Shown here piece after piece: positions 22,357 through 30,886 of a stretch of 64,000 bases of DNA. Position numbers and translations under genes: made by a program. This stretch comes from Falsirhodobacter algicola (lineage in GTDB: Bacteria > Pseudomonadota > Alphaproteobacteria > Rhodobacterales > Rhodobacteraceae). Position 1 is the first letter of the stretch, and each line of letters starts with the position of its first letter. The notes beneath the pieces were generated by a model that had not been told where the DNA came from, ran no database searches, and was given only the letters and a program-made list of their open reading frames with translations. The stretch covers positions 186,001 through 250,000 of the forward strand of contig NZ_CP047289.1 in assembly GCF_018279165.1 (NCBI RefSeq), in the 5' to 3' direction.

Positions 22357-23139
22357 ATGACCAAGAAACCGTCCTGGGTGATCGACAAAGAACGCGCCAA
22401 GCGGGCTTCCGCGGCCGAGACCGTGTGGCTGTTCGGCATCCATGCGGTGCGCGACGCGCTGCTGAACCCCGCGCGCGAGAAGCTGCGCCTCGTGCTGACC
22501 AAGAACGCCGCCGACCGGCTGGCCGACGCGCTCGAGGCGGGCGGGCTGGAGCCGGAGATCGTGGATCCGCGCAAGTTCGACGTGCCGATTGACCGCGATT
22601 CCGTCCACCAAGGGGCCGCGCTGGAGGTGAAGCCGCTTGCATGGGGCAGCCTTGATGAGATCTGCGGCGCGGGGGAGGGGGCGCCGCTGGTCGTCTGCCT
22701 CGACCGTGTGACCGATCCGCACAACGTGGGCGCGGTCCTGCGTTCGGCCGAGGTGTTCGGCGCACGGGCCGTGCTGGCGCCGCACCGCCATTCCGCCCCG
22801 GAAACCGGGGCCTTGGCCAAGACGGCCTCGGGCGCGCTGGAACGTCAGCCCTATCTGCGGGTTCCGAACCTTGCGGATGCGATGCAGGATCTGCGGAACA
22901 TGGGCTACACCCTGCTGGGGCTGGAGGGCGAGGCGGAGATGACCTTGGCCGAAGGGCTGGCGAAGGTCGGAACGCGCCCGGTCGCGCTGGTTCTGGGGGC
23001 CGAAGGGCCGGGCCTGCGGGAAAAAACGCGCGACACCTGCGATCATCTGGTGCGCATTCCCTTCACCGGCGGGTTCGGCTCGCTCAACGTGTCGAACGCG
23101 GCGGCGGTCTCGCTCTATGCGGCGGTCACGCGTGGGTGA
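22357..23139 (+). CDS. rlmB: 23S rRNA 2'-O-ribose methyltransferase RlmB (SpoU/TrmH family)
   Basis: Methylates G2251 of 23S rRNA in the E. coli numbering. The 260-residue protein has an N-terminal substrate-binding domain ('WLFGIHAVRDALLNP') and a SPOUT knot domain with motif 1 'TDPHNVGAVLRSAEVFG', motif 2 'VALVLGAEGPGL' and motif 3 'IPFTGGFGSLNVSNAAAVSL'. ATG 22357 is preceded by AGGGG at a good distance; upstream in-frame codons run through the tRNA-Tyr gene and are not coding. Confidence 0.95.
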   Translation: MTKKPSWVIDKERAKRASAAETVWLFGIHAVRDALLNPAREKLRLVLTKNAADRLADALEAGGLEPEIVDPRKFDVPIDRDSVHQGAALEVKPLAWGSLDEICGAGEGAPLVVCLDRVTDPHNVGAVLRSAEVFGARAVLAPHRHSAPETGALAKTASGALERQPYLRVPNLADAMQDLRNMGYTLLGLEGEAEMTLAEGLAKVGTRPVALVLGAEGPGLREKTRDTCDHLVRIPFTGGFGSLNVSNAAAVSLYAAVTRG

Positions 23140-23143
23140 TTTG

Positions 23144-23169
23144 CATATGTGGCAGCGATGCCACATATG
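23144..23169. repeat. perfect 11-bp inverted repeat with GCGA loop after rlmB
   Basis: CATATGTGGCA (23144-23154) and TGCCACATATG (23159-23169) are perfect complements separated by GCGA. As RNA this is a stem with a GNRA tetraloop; as DNA it could be an operator. No T run follows, so it is not a standard terminator. Confidence 0.7.
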
Positions 23170-23276
23170 ATGTGCCATCGGAAGCCGAAGATTGACACGC
23201 GCGATTTTCTTCATCCGAAATCATCACAGAATCGAGAATGCCCTTTCATTCCATCCGAAAGCGCCTATCCTTTGTA

Positions 23277-23363
23277 GAGGACGGGGCCGGAACCCCCGTT
23301 TCCTGACTTCACTGTCCCTCGTTCCGTAACTGCGCCCGGTCTTCGTGATCGGGCGCTTTTTTT
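23277..23363 (+). ncRNA. candidate small RNA upstream of the CoA-binding gene
   Basis: Between rlmB and the next gene lies a segment with a hairpin ACGGGG / CCCCGT (23281-23286 and 23294-23299, 7-nt loop), a single-stranded C/U-rich linker and a strong intrinsic terminator. A possible -10 (TATCCT, 23266-23271) lies just upstream, without a convincing -35. CATCCGAAA occurs twice, at 23212 and 23252. It could equally be the end of the rlmB mRNA or an attenuated leader of the next gene. Confidence 0.35.
23332..23363 (+). terminator. strong Rho-independent terminator
   Basis: GCGCCCGGTC (23332-23341) pairs with GATCGGGCGC (23347-23356), one G-T pair included, across a TTCGT loop and is followed by seven T residues (23357-23363). 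It lies 40 bases before the CoA-binding gene. Confidence 0.93.
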
Positions 23364-23403
23364 ACCTGCGGATCGTGCCATAGTCTGCAGCAGGAGGTGA
23401 ACC

Positions 23404-23823
23404 ATGAGCCATATGTCCGACAGCACCCTGCGGGAGATCCTGGAGACCAACCGGACGATCGCCGTCGTCGGCTGGTCCCCCAATCCGTCGCGGGCGAGCC
23501 ATCACGTCGCGGCCTTCATGAAGGCGCGGGGCTATCGCGTGATTCCGGTCAATCCCGGCCATGCGGGCACCGAAGCTTTGGGGGAAACCGTCGTGCCCGA
23601 TCTCGCAAGCCTGCCCTGCGAGGTGGATATGGTGGACATCTTCCGCCGGTCCGAAGACGTGCCCCCGGTGGTGGAGCAGGCGGTGAAGCTGACGGGGCTG
23701 AAGACGGTGTGGATGCAGCTTGGGATCCGCAACGCCGAAGCGCGCGCGCTCGCCGAGGCGCATGGCCTGCGCGTGGTGGAAAACCGCTGCCCCGCGATCG
23801 ATATTCCGCGCCTTATCGGCTAG
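23404..23823 (+). CDS. CoA-binding domain protein (YccU-like)
   Basis: A 139-residue single Rossmann-fold CoA-binding domain, as in E. coli YccU. '[23 protein letters not shown]' carries the nucleotide-binding loop, and '[13 protein letters not shown]' and '[12 protein letters not shown]' are typical. The last strand holds 'VENRCPAID', whose Cys is conserved in the family. A strong GGAGGTGA precedes the ATG. Function is unknown. Its 3' end overlaps hisE on the other strand by 11 bases. Confidence 0.9.
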   Translation: MSHMSDSTLREILETNRTIAVVGWSPNPSRASHHVAAFMKARGYRVIPVNPGHAGTEALGETVVPDLASLPCEVDMVDIFRRSEDVPPVVEQAVKLTGLKTVWMQLGIRNAEARALAEAHGLRVVENRCPAIDIPRLIG

Positions 23824-24121
23824 CCTTCTCGGCGATGCCGGAGGTGCCTTCGCGGCGCTCCAGCTCGGCCATGACATCGCCGAGCGAGACATCGCGCGCC
23901 GCGAGCATCACCAGCAGGTGATAAAGGACATCGGCCGCCTCGCTCGTCAGGCGGTCGCGGTCGCCTTTCACCGCCTCGATGATGGCTTCGACCGCTTCTT
24001 CGCCGAATTTCTCGGCGCACTTCTCGGGGCCCTTTGCCAGCAGCTTCGCCGTCCACGAGCTTTCGGGATCGGCGTCGCGGCGGGCCTCGATGGTGCGGGA
24101 CAGACGGTCGAGCGCGGTCAT
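23813..24121 (-). CDS. hisE: phosphoribosyl-ATP pyrophosphatase HisE
   Basis: Second step of histidine synthesis: PR-ATP to PR-AMP. The 102-residue all-alpha protein carries '[28 protein letters not shown]' (in part), with the metal-binding Glu residues, and '[14 protein letters not shown]'. It is a stand-alone HisE, not fused to HisI, as usual in alphaproteobacteria. Its ATG overlaps the hisF stop (ATGA). Confidence 0.95.
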   Translation of the reverse strand: MTALDRLSRTIEARRDADPESSWTAKLLAKGPEKCAEKFGEEAVEAIIEAVKGDRDRLTSEAADVLYHLLVMLAARDVSLGDVMAELERREGTSGIAEKASR

Positions 24122-24879
24122 GACAGCCTCATCTGGATACCGGCGGCGGCCATATGGGCCTTCGCCTCGGCGATGGTGTAGGTTCCGAAGTGGAAGATCG
24201 ACGCCGCCAGCACCGCCGAAGCGCCGCCCTCGGTCACACCTTCGACGAGGTGATCGAGCGTTCCGACCCCGCCCGAGGCGATGACCGGCACGCGCACCGC
24301 GTCCGACACGGCCCGCGTCAGCGGCAGGTTGAAGCCCGCGCGCGTGCCGTCGCGGTCCATGGAGGTCAGCAGGATCTCCCCCGCGCCCTTTTCGGCGACG
24401 GTGCGGGCGAATTCCACCGCGTCGATGCCGGTGCGTTTGCGCCCGCCATGGGTGAAGATCTCCCACCGCCCCGGCTCCACAGTCTTGGCGTCCAGCGCGA
24501 CGACGATGCACTGGCTGCCGAAACGGTCGGCCGCGCGGGCCACCACATCGGGATCGGCCACGGCGGCGGAGTTGAAGCTGACCTTGTCCGCCCCCGCCAA
24601 GAGCAGTGCGCGCACATCGTCCGGGGTCCGCACCCCGCCGCCCACCGTCAGCGGCATGAAGCAATGTTCGGCCGTGCGCGTCACCAGATCGAACATCGTG
24701 CCGCGGTTTTCATGCGTGGCGTGGATGTCGAGGAAGCACAATTCGTCCGCGCCCGCCGCGTCATAGGCGCGGGCCGCTTCGACGGGATCGCCCGCGTCGA
24801 TCAGGTCGATGAAGTTGACGCCCTTGACCACGCGCCCGTCGGCGACGTCGAGGCAGGGGATGATGCGCGTCTTCAGCAT
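24118..24879 (-). CDS. hisF: imidazole glycerol phosphate synthase subunit HisF
   Basis: Cyclase subunit that takes ammonia from HisH to make imidazole glycerol phosphate and AICAR. The 253-residue TIM barrel begins '[23 protein letters not shown]', whose first Asp is catalytic, and contains '[18 protein letters not shown]' and '[16 protein letters not shown]', the two phosphate-binding loops. ATG 24879 has GAGGT five bases upstream. It is co-transcribed with hisA and hisE. Confidence 0.96.
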   Translation of the reverse strand: MLKTRIIPCLDVADGRVVKGVNFIDLIDAGDPVEAARAYDAAGADELCFLDIHATHENRGTMFDLVTRTAEHCFMPLTVGGGVRTPDDVRALLLAGADKVSFNSAAVADPDVVARAADRFGSQCIVVALDAKTVEPGRWEIFTHGGRKRTGIDAVEFARTVAEKGAGEILLTSMDRDGTRAGFNLPLTRAVSDAVRVPVIASGGVGTLDHLVEGVTEGGASAVLAASIFHFGTYTIAEAKAHMAAAGIQMRLS

Positions 24880-24892
24880 GGATACCTCGGGG

Positions 24893-25609
24893 TTAGCGCA
24901 GGGCGCGCAGGGCTTCGGCCAGATCGATCGCCCCATCGTAGAGGGCACGGCCCGAAATGGCGCCCGCGATCACACCCGTGTCGCGCAGCGCCAGAAGATC
25001 GTCCATCCGCGACACGCCGCCCGAGGCGATCACCGGGATGGAGATGGCGCGGGCCAGCGCCTCGGTCGCCTCGATATTGGGGCCGGCCATCGCGCCGTCG
25101 CGGTCGATATCGGTGTAGATGATCGCCGCCACGCCCGCATCTTCGAACGAGCGGGCAAGGTCGGTCACCATCACATCCGTCTCTTCGGCCCAGCCCTTGG
25201 TCGCGACGCGGCCCTTGCGGGCGTCGATCCCGACGGCGACCTGACCGGGGAAGGCGCGCGCCGCCTCGCGGACGAGGGCGGGATTCTCCACCGCGACGGT
25301 GCCGAGGATCACGCGCGACAGGCCCTTTTCCAGCCACAGGCCGATCGTCGCCATATCCCGGATGCCGCCGCCGAGTTGGCAGGGCACGTCGACACGGGCG
25401 AGGATCGCCTCCACCGCCGCGGCGTTCACCGGATGGCCCGCGAAGGCACCGTTCAGATCGACGAGGTGCAGCCATTCGCAGCCCGCTGCGGTGAAGCTGG
25501 CGGCCTGTGCGGCCGGATCGTCGCCGAAGACCGTCGCCGCCTCCATCTCGCCGCGCAAGAGGCGCACGCATTGGCCGTCCTTGAGGTCGATGGCGGGGTA
25601 GAGGATCAT
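24893..25609 (-). CDS. hisA: ProFAR isomerase HisA
   Basis: Isomerises N'-[(5'-phosphoribosyl)formimino]-AICAR ribonucleotide in histidine synthesis. The 238-residue TIM barrel starts '[20 protein letters not shown]' with the catalytic Asp. It has '[12 protein letters not shown]' and '[13 protein letters not shown]', the latter with the second catalytic Asp, then '[13 protein letters not shown]'. A GGGAG lies before the ATG. The gap to hisF is 13 bases. Confidence 0.96.
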   Translation of the reverse strand: MILYPAIDLKDGQCVRLLRGEMEAATVFGDDPAAQAASFTAAGCEWLHLVDLNGAFAGHPVNAAAVEAILARVDVPCQLGGGIRDMATIGLWLEKGLSRVILGTVAVENPALVREAARAFPGQVAVGIDARKGRVATKGWAEETDVMVTDLARSFEDAGVAAIIYTDIDRDGAMAGPNIEATEALARAISIPVIASGGVSRMDDLLALRDTGVIAGAISGRALYDGAIDLAEALRALR

Positions 25610-25702
25610 GGCAAGCTCCCGGCAAGGTTTGGCTTGCCCTAGCGCATCGCGCCGCGCGGCGCAAACCTTGCCATGGCCCCTGCGCCGGATTACCTGCGGG
25701 CC

Positions 25703-26086
25703 ATGCGCCATCTTCTTGCCCTGCTGATCGTCTTTCCCGTCGCCGCCTTTGCCGCCGACCCGATCGAGGGGACGTGGCGCACCCCCGCCGATGCCGATGG
25801 GCGCGCGGGGCTGGTCCGCATCGTGCCCTGCGAGGGCGGATTCTGCGGGACGGTCGTGGCCGATATGACCGCCGGGGGCGACCGTGTCCCTTCCGACCTT
25901 CAGGGGATGACCATCCTGCAGGGGGTCAGCCGACAGGACGGCATCTATGGCGGCGGCCGGGTCAGCAACCCCGCCACGGGCCGCAGCTATGTCGCCCGGC
26001 TGATCCTGCAAGGCGACCGGCTGGATGTGGGGGGCTGCGTCATGGCCATCTGCCGCTCGGGCGGGGTCTGGAGCCGCGTGGACTAG
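25703..26086 (+). CDS. DUF2147 exported protein
   Basis: A 127-residue secreted protein. ATG 25703 gives a clean signal peptide ([20 protein letters not shown]); an in-frame ATG at 25673 would add ten residues before it. The mature part '[23 protein letters not shown]' and '[18 protein letters not shown]' match the small lipocalin-like DUF2147 family. Its function is unknown. It lies on the opposite strand between hisH and hisA, interrupting the his cluster, and its stop overlaps that of hisH (CTAG). Confidence 0.85.
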   Translation: MRHLLALLIVFPVAAFAADPIEGTWRTPADADGRAGLVRIVPCEGGFCGTVVADMTAGGDRVPSDLQGMTILQGVSRQDGIYGGGRVSNPATGRSYVARLILQGDRLDVGGCVMAICRSGGVWSRVD

Positions 26087-26718
26087 GGCCGCCAGGCAAG
26101 GAAGTTGCGGATGAGGCGCATGCCCGTCTCCTGCGATTTTTCCGGGTGGAATTGCGTTCCCACCATGGTGCCCTTGCCGATGATGGCCGTGATCTCGTCG
26201 CCATAGTTCACATGGGCCAGACGCTGGGCCGGATCGTCCACGCGGAAGTGGTAGGAGTGCACGAAATAGGCGTGATCGCCGGTCGCGATCCCCTCCAGCA
26301 CGGGGTGGGGATTGTCGATCACCAGATCGTTCCAACCCATATGCGGCACCTTCAGATCGGCCCCTTCGGGCGCGATGCGCGTCACCTCGCCGCCGATCCA
26401 GTCGAAGCCGCGCACGTCTTCGTATTCGCGGCCCCATGTCGTCATCATCTGCATCCCGACGCAGATGCCAAGGAAGGGGCGGGCGCGGGTGGTCACCGCC
26501 TCTTCGATCGCATCGAACAGGCCGCCCTGCGCCCCAAGCGCGCGGCGGCAGGCGGGGAAGGCGCCGTCGCCCGGCAGCACGATCCGGTCGGCCCGCGCCA
26601 CATCCTCGGGGCGGCCCGAGACGATCACCGTCTCGCCCGATTCGGCGCCCATCTTCTGGAACGCCTTCTGCGCGGAGTGAAGGTTGCCGCTGTCGTAATC
26701 GACCAGAACCGTGAGCAT
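26083..26718 (-). CDS. hisH: imidazole glycerol phosphate synthase subunit HisH
   Basis: Glutaminase subunit partnering HisF. The 211-residue class I amidotransferase has nucleophile Cys86 in '[10 protein letters not shown]' and the His/Glu pair in 'FHPEKSQ' near the C-terminus. '[15 protein letters not shown]' is the usual N-terminus. It starts within TGATG of the hisB stop; GAAGGG lies upstream. Confidence 0.96.
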   Translation of the reverse strand: MLTVLVDYDSGNLHSAQKAFQKMGAESGETVIVSGRPEDVARADRIVLPGDGAFPACRRALGAQGGLFDAIEEAVTTRARPFLGICVGMQMMTTWGREYEDVRGFDWIGGEVTRIAPEGADLKVPHMGWNDLVIDNPHPVLEGIATGDHAYFVHSYHFRVDDPAQRLAHVNYGDEITAIIGKGTMVGTQFHPEKSQETGMRLIRNFLAWRP

Positions 26719-27302
26719 CAGAGCATTCCCTTCGTGGACGGCAGGCCGGGGCTGCGGGGATCGAACTCCACCGCCTCGCGCAGGGCGCGGGCGACGGCCT
26801 TGAACGCGGCCTCGGCGATGTGGTGGCTGTTGATCCCGTGGATCAGGTCCACATGCAGCGTGATCCCGCCATGGGTGGCAAGGGCCTGAAAGAATTCGCG
26901 CACCAATTCGGTGTCGAAGGTGCCGGTCTTCTCGGTCGGGAAGGGCAGGTTCCACACGAGGTAGGGGCGCGCCGACAGATCCAGCGCGCAGCGCACCTGC
27001 GCATCGTCCATCGCAAGGTGGAAGCTGCCATACCGGCGGATGCCGCGTTTGTCGCCGAGCGCGCGCGTCAGCGCCTGCCCGATGGCGATGCCGCAATCCT
27101 CGACCGTGTGGTGATCGTCGATATGGGTGTCGCCTTTGGCGCGCAGCGTCAGATCGATCAGCGAATGGCGCGACAGCTGATCCAACATATGATCGAAGAA
27201 GCCGATCCCGGTCTGCACGTCATACACGCCCGTACCATCGAGATCGACGGACAGCGAGATGTCAGTTTCAGCAGTGGTGCGGGTGATATCGGCCTTGCGC
27301 AT
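26718..27302 (-). CDS. hisB: imidazole glycerol phosphate dehydratase HisB
   Basis: Dehydrates imidazole glycerol phosphate. The 194-residue length shows the mono-functional form without the phosphatase domain found in E. coli. Manganese-binding motifs '[14 protein letters not shown]' and '[17 protein letters not shown]' are present. ATG 27302 has GAAGGA upstream. It is the first gene of the minus-strand hisBH pair. Confidence 0.96.
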   Translation of the reverse strand: MRKADITRTTAETDISLSVDLDGTGVYDVQTGIGFFDHMLDQLSRHSLIDLTLRAKGDTHIDDHHTVEDCGIAIGQALTRALGDKRGIRRYGSFHLAMDDAQVRCALDLSARPYLVWNLPFPTEKTGTFDTELVREFFQALATHGGITLHVDLIHGINSHHIAEAAFKAVARALREAVEFDPRSPGLPSTKGML

Positions 27303-27369
27303 CGCGGTTTCCTTCGTTGTTCCGGGCCTTATAGGCTGCCGGCGAAGGCCCTGCAATGTCTGGCTGATC

Positions 27370-27444
27370 TGGAGCGGGCGAGGCGATTCGAACGCCCGAC
27401 CCTAACCTTGGCAAGGTTATGCTCTACCCCTGAGCTACGCCCGC
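27370..27444 (-). tRNA. tRNA-Gly (anticodon GCC), copy 1
   Basis: A complete cloverleaf with encoded CCA: acceptor GCGGGCG/CGCCCGC, anticodon loop with GCC inside ACCTTGCCAAGGT, and T loop TTCGAAT. It is identical to the copy 96 bases away. Confidence 0.97.
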
Positions 27445-27465
27445 GCTTCAGATCATCGGTCCAAT

Positions 27466-27540
27466 TGGAGCGGGCGAGGCGATTCGAACGCCCGACCCTA
27501 ACCTTGGCAAGGTTATGCTCTACCCCTGAGCTACGCCCGC
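27466..27540 (-). tRNA. tRNA-Gly (anticodon GCC), copy 2
   Basis: Identical to copy 1 over all 75 bases including CCA. On the minus strand it is transcribed first, with a 21-base spacer between the genes. Confidence 0.97.
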
Positions 27541-27607
27541 ACCGTTTGGACGAGCGGGGATTTAGGCCAGCCCGCTGCCGGGCGCAAGAGGAAAAATGAC
27601 GGTTCGT

Positions 27608-27639
27608 AAAACAAAGGGCGGCGCCTTTCGGCACCGCCC
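27608..27639 (-). terminator. Rho-independent terminator of the small Cys protein gene
   Basis: On the minus strand GGGCGGTGCC and GGCGCCGCCC pair around GAAA, with one G-U pair, followed by TTTGTTTT. It ends the transcript of the 64-residue protein about 60 bases after its stop. Confidence 0.85.
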
Positions 27640-27697
27640 CCGTCTGCTGGCTTGCTGGCTGGCGCGCGCAGATTGCGCGGCTGGCTGGCTGGCTTGC

Positions 27698-27892
27698 TTA
27701 TTCCGCGGCGATCTGGCCGGCGAAGTGGCCGCACCAATCGTTCGAGGCCACCACCGGCCAGAAGCCGCGCGCATCCGCGGAGGGCTGGGTGACGGGCGGG
27801 TTGAAGCGGCACAGGCCGGCGTCATCGCTGGCAGCGGTACCGTTGGCGACGTGATCCTCGAAGAACACGCATTCGGCGCAATGTTTGGTCAT
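27698..27892 (-). CDS. small cysteine-containing protein, unknown function
   Basis: A 64-residue protein starting at ATG 27892, with GGAG eight bases upstream. It contains CxxC near the N-terminus ('[11 protein letters not shown]'), a Cys in 'GLCRFNPP' and another in 'DWCGHFAG', a spacing that could bind a metal or cluster. I do not recognise a named family; similar short proteins seem common in Rhodobacterales. It has its own terminator. The 60-base tail between stop and terminator is made of CTGG/CTTG-like repeats. Confidence 0.7.
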   Translation of the reverse strand: MTKHCAECVFFEDHVANGTAASDDAGLCRFNPPVTQPSADARGFWPVVASNDWCGHFAGQIAAE

Positions 27893-28160
27893 ATCCGAAT
27901 CTCCATCTCGATCTGTTTCGTTCGGAGGCGTTCCGGCCTTCCTTGGAATAGATCTAAGTCGCCACGCCGCGAAGGTCAAGAAAAAAGTGTAATGTTTCCA
28001 ATATGTTGACAGGTTTACTCAGCTTTGGCGCCCCAAGTTTTTCGGTCGGGAATGAAAGCAAATCGCTCAGGCTTCGGCCAAGCGTCTGACGGGAAACGCC
28101 AATAGGGCGAACAGAATGCGAACGCTTCCAATCCGCCGCACAAGGGGCTATCTTGCGGGC

Positions 28161-30506
28161 ATGACCGGATCCGATGATTTCGACGCCTTCGAGGCCGCCG
28201 TTCCCTTGAGCCAGCGCGCGATGGCGCAGCGCCCGGCCCCCTATCTGGACGATCTGAACCCCGCGCAGCGCGCGGCGGTGGAGGCGCTGGATGGGCCGGT
28301 GCTGATGCTTGCCGGCGCGGGCACGGGCAAGACCAAGGCGCTGACCTCGCGAATCGTCCACCTTCTGACGACGGGGCGCGCCCGCCCGAACGAGATCCTT
28401 GCCGTGACCTTCACCAACAAGGCCGCGCGCGAGATGAAGGACCGCGTCAGCCGGATGCTCGGCGGGATGGAGGGGATGCCGTGGATGGGCACCTTCCATT
28501 CCATCAGCGTGAAGATCCTGCGCCGTCATGCCGAATTGGTGGGGCTGAAATCGAACTTCACCATCCTCGATACGGACGATCAGATCCGCCTTCTGAAGCA
28601 GCTGATCGTCGCCGCCAATATCGACGAGAAACGCTGGCCCGCACGGATGATGGCCGGGCTGATCGACGGCTGGAAGAACCGCGCATGGACCCCGCGCGCC
28701 GTGCCCGCCGCCGAGGCCGGGGCCTTCAACCATCGCGGCACCGAGATCTACGAGCAGTATCAGGACCGTCTGCGCGCGCTGAACGCCGTCGATTTCGGCG
28801 ATCTGCTGCTGCATGTGCTGACGATCTTTCAGGCGCATCCCGACGTGCTGGCCCAGTATCAGCGCTGGCTGCCCTATATCCTCGTGGACGAATATCAGGA
28901 CACGAACACCGCGCAGTATATGTGGCTGCGGCTTTTGGCGCAGGCGCATCGCAACATCTGCTGCGTCGGCGACGACGATCAGTCGATCTATGGCTGGCGC
29001 GGGGCCGAGGTGGGCAACATCCTGCGATTCGAAAAGGATTTCCCCGGTGCGGCGGTGATCCGGCTGGAACAGAACTACCGCTCTACCGAACATATCCTCT
29101 CGGCGGCGTCGGGCGTGATCGCGGCCAATGCGGGGCGCCTCGGCAAGACCCTCTGGACCGAAGCGCGCGGCGGCGAGAAGGTCCGCCTGATCGGCCATTG
29201 GGACGGCGAGGAAGAGGCCCGCTGGATCGGCGAAGAGGTGGAGGCCATGAGCCGCGGCACGCGCGGGATGGCACCGCTCGGCCTCGACGGTATGGCGATC
29301 CTCGTGCGCGCCTCGCATCAGATGCGCGCCTTCGAGGATCGGTTCCTGACGATCGGCCTGCCGTATCGCGTGATCGGCGGCCCGCGATTCTACGAACGGC
29401 TCGAGATTCGCGACGCGATGGCCTATTTCCGGCTGGCGGTGTCGCCCGATGACGATCTCGCGTTCGAGCGGGTGGTGAACACACCCAAGCGCGGCCTTGG
29501 CGACAAGGCACAGCAGTCGATCCAGCGCACCGCGCGCGAGGCTGGGCTGCCGCTTCTGGAAGGGGCGCGGGCGCTTTTGGCGCAAGGCGGGCTCGGCGGC
29601 AAGGGCGCGGGGCAGTTGCGCCAGTTCGTCGAAGGGGTGGATCGCTGGCACGCGGCCACGCTGCGCGGTCAGAGCCATGTCGAACTGGCGGAAACGATCC
29701 TCGACGAATCCGGCTATACGGCCATGTGGCAGAACGACAAGACGCCCGAGGCGCCGGGACGGCTCGAGAACCTCAAGGAACTCGTGAAGGCGCTGGAGCA
29801 GTTCGAGAATCTGCAAGGCTTCCTCGAACATGTCGCGCTGATCATGGACAACGAACAGGCCGAAAGCGGTGAGAAGGTGTCGATCATGACCCTGCATGCC
29901 GCCAAGGGGCTGGAGTTTCCGGCGGTGTTCCTGCCGGGGTGGGAAGACGGGCTCTTCCCCTCGCAGCGGGCGATGGACGAAAGCGGGCTGAAGGGCCTCG
30001 AGGAAGAGCGCCGCCTTGCCTATGTCGGCATCACGCGGGCCGAGCAGGTGTGCACCATCTCCTTCGCGGCGAACCGGCGCGTCTATGGGCAATGGCAATC
30101 GGCGCTGCCGTCGCGTTTCGTGGATGAACTGCCCGCCTCGCATGTGGAAGTGCTGACCCCGCCCGGCCTGCATGGCGGCGGCTTTGGCGCGGCGGCCCCC
30201 ACGGCGATGGATCAGCGCGTGGCCAGTGCCGATGTCTACAACTCTCCCGGTTGGCGGCGGATGCAGGGCCGCGCCACGGCCCGCCCGATGGCCCAACCGC
30301 GCGAGGCGACGGGCATCGTCATCGATCTGCAGGCGGTGGCGAAGTTCACCGAAGGCGACCGGGTGTTCAATCGCAAGTTCGGCTATGGCACCGTGCAGGC
30401 CGTCGAGGGGGATAAGTTGGATGTCGCCTTCGACAAGGCGGGATCGAAGAAGATCGTCGCCAGCTTCGTCGTCGCGGCCGATCAGGCGGATGACGTGCCG
30501 TTCTGA
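28161..30506 (+). CDS. uvrD: UvrD/PcrA-type DNA helicase
   Basis: Superfamily 1A 3'-5' helicase for nucleotide excision and mismatch repair and for removing proteins from DNA. Of 781 residues, Walker A is 'AGAGTGKT' at 51-58. 'GTFHSISVKILRR', 'VDEYQDTN' (motif II), 'GDDDQSIYGWRGAE' (motif III), 'EQNYRS' (IV) and 'MTLHAAKGLEFPAVFLPGWEDGLFP' (V, in part) follow. The C-terminal end has a Tudor-like 'GDRVFNRKFGYGTVQAVEGDKL' that contacts RNA polymerase in PcrA. ATG 28161 is chosen by similarity; ATG 28116 is in frame but unlike the family. The 268 bases upstream hold no further gene I can support. Confidence 0.94.
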   Translation: MTGSDDFDAFEAAVPLSQRAMAQRPAPYLDDLNPAQRAAVEALDGPVLMLAGAGTGKTKALTSRIVHLLTTGRARPNEILAVTFTNKAAREMKDRVSRMLGGMEGMPWMGTFHSISVKILRRHAELVGLKSNFTILDTDDQIRLLKQLIVAANIDEKRWPARMMAGLIDGWKNRAWTPRAVPAAEAGAFNHRGTEIYEQYQDRLRALNAVDFGDLLLHVLTIFQAHPDVLAQYQRWLPYILVDEYQDTNTAQYMWLRLLAQAHRNICCVGDDDQSIYGWRGAEVGNILRFEKDFPGAAVIRLEQNYRSTEHILSAASGVIAANAGRLGKTLWTEARGGEKVRLIGHWDGEEEARWIGEEVEAMSRGTRGMAPLGLDGMAILVRASHQMRAFEDRFLTIGLPYRVIGGPRFYERLEIRDAMAYFRLAVSPDDDLAFERVVNTPKRGLGDKAQQSIQRTAREAGLPLLEGARALLAQGGLGGKGAGQLRQFVEGVDRWHAATLRGQSHVELAETILDESGYTAMWQNDKTPEAPGRLENLKELVKALEQFENLQGFLEHVALIMDNEQAESGEKVSIMTLHAAKGLEFPAVFLPGWEDGLFPSQRAMDESGLKGLEEERRLAYVGITRAEQVCTISFAANRRVYGQWQSALPSRFVDELPASHVEVLTPPGLHGGGFGAAAPTAMDQRVASADVYNSPGWRRMQGRATARPMAQPREATGIVIDLQAVAKFTEGDRVFNRKFGYGTVQAVEGDKLDVAFDKAGSKKIVASFVVAADQADDVPF

Positions 30507-30541
30507 TCGGCGGGCCGCTACAGACCATCTGACAAAAAGAA

Positions 30542-30579
30542 AACGGCGGCGCCCAGGGAGGAGGAGGGGCGCCGCCGTT
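30542..30579 (-). terminator. array unit 1: hairpin doubling as Rho-independent terminator
   Basis: A perfect 13-bp stem (AACGGCGGCGCCC with its complement) closes the standard 12-nt loop. On the minus strand it is followed by TTTTCTTTTTG, so this last hairpin both displays the CCUCCUCCC loop and ends the transcript. It lies between the array and the convergent uvrD gene. Confidence 0.92.
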
Positions 30580-30589
30580 CTGTCACGTC

Positions 30590-30613
30590 CGGCCCAGGGA
30601 GGAGGAGGGGCCG
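30590..30613 (-). ncRNA. array unit 2
   Basis: Stem of six pairs (minus strand CGGCCC with GGGCCG) around the CUCCUCCUCCCU loop; tandem G-A mismatches lie outside it. Confidence 0.85.
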
Positions 30614-30623
30614 TCGTTCTGAT

Positions 30624-30659
30624 GGAACATCACCCAGGGAGGAGGAGGGGCGACATTCC
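30624..30659 (-). ncRNA. array unit 3
   Basis: Twelve pairs, GGAATGTCGCCC with GGGTGATGTTCC, including three G-U pairs. On the plus strand these would be A-C mismatches, so the stem is only intact in minus-strand RNA. Confidence 0.9.
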
Positions 30660-30688
30660 GACCTGCGGCCGCCGGGGAGGAGGTCGGC
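30658..30688 (-). ncRNA. array unit 4 (variant)
   Basis: The loop is shortened: minus strand GCCG-ACCTCCTCCC-CGGC. A competing perfect 7-bp stem CCGACCT/AGGTCGG (30658-30664 with 30681-30687) would bury part of the motif. This is the most divergent unit. Confidence 0.65.
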
Positions 30689-30702
30689 AACCGTAGAAGG
30701 TA

Positions 30703-30734
30703 AGCGACGCCCAGGGAGGAGGAGGGGCGCCGCT
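30703..30734 (-). ncRNA. array unit 5
   Basis: Ten pairs, AGCGGCGCCC with GGGCGTCGCT, one of them G-U, around the standard loop. Confidence 0.9.
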
Positions 30735-30741
30735 CGATCCG

Positions 30742-30769
30742 CGGCGGCCAGGGAGGAGGAGGGCCGCCG
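30742..30769 (-). ncRNA. array unit 6
   Basis: Perfect 8-bp stem CGGCGGCC/GGCCGCCG around the standard loop. Confidence 0.9.
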
Positions 30770-30781
30770 GAGGAAAGATGT

Positions 30782-30815
30782 ACGGCGATCCCAGGGAGGA
30801 GGAGGGGATCGCCGT
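30782..30815 (-). ncRNA. array unit 7
   Basis: Perfect 11-bp stem ACGGCGATCCC/GGGATCGCCGT around the standard loop. Confidence 0.9.
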
Positions 30816-30820
30816 TGGAA

Positions 30821-30852
30821 CGATCGGCCCAGGGAGGAGGAGGGGCCGTCCG
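30821..30852 (-). ncRNA. array unit 8
   Basis: Inner stem CGGCCC/GGGCCG, extended by three more pairs (one G-U) past a single A-A mismatch, around the standard loop. Confidence 0.87.
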
Positions 30853-30886
30853 TACTTCGTCTGGAGCGCGAGGCTCCGAATAGGGT

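Noticed and set aside
27893-28160. TTGACA at about 28003 as a promoter for uvrD
   Set aside because: No acceptable -10 sequence at 16-18 bases downstream.
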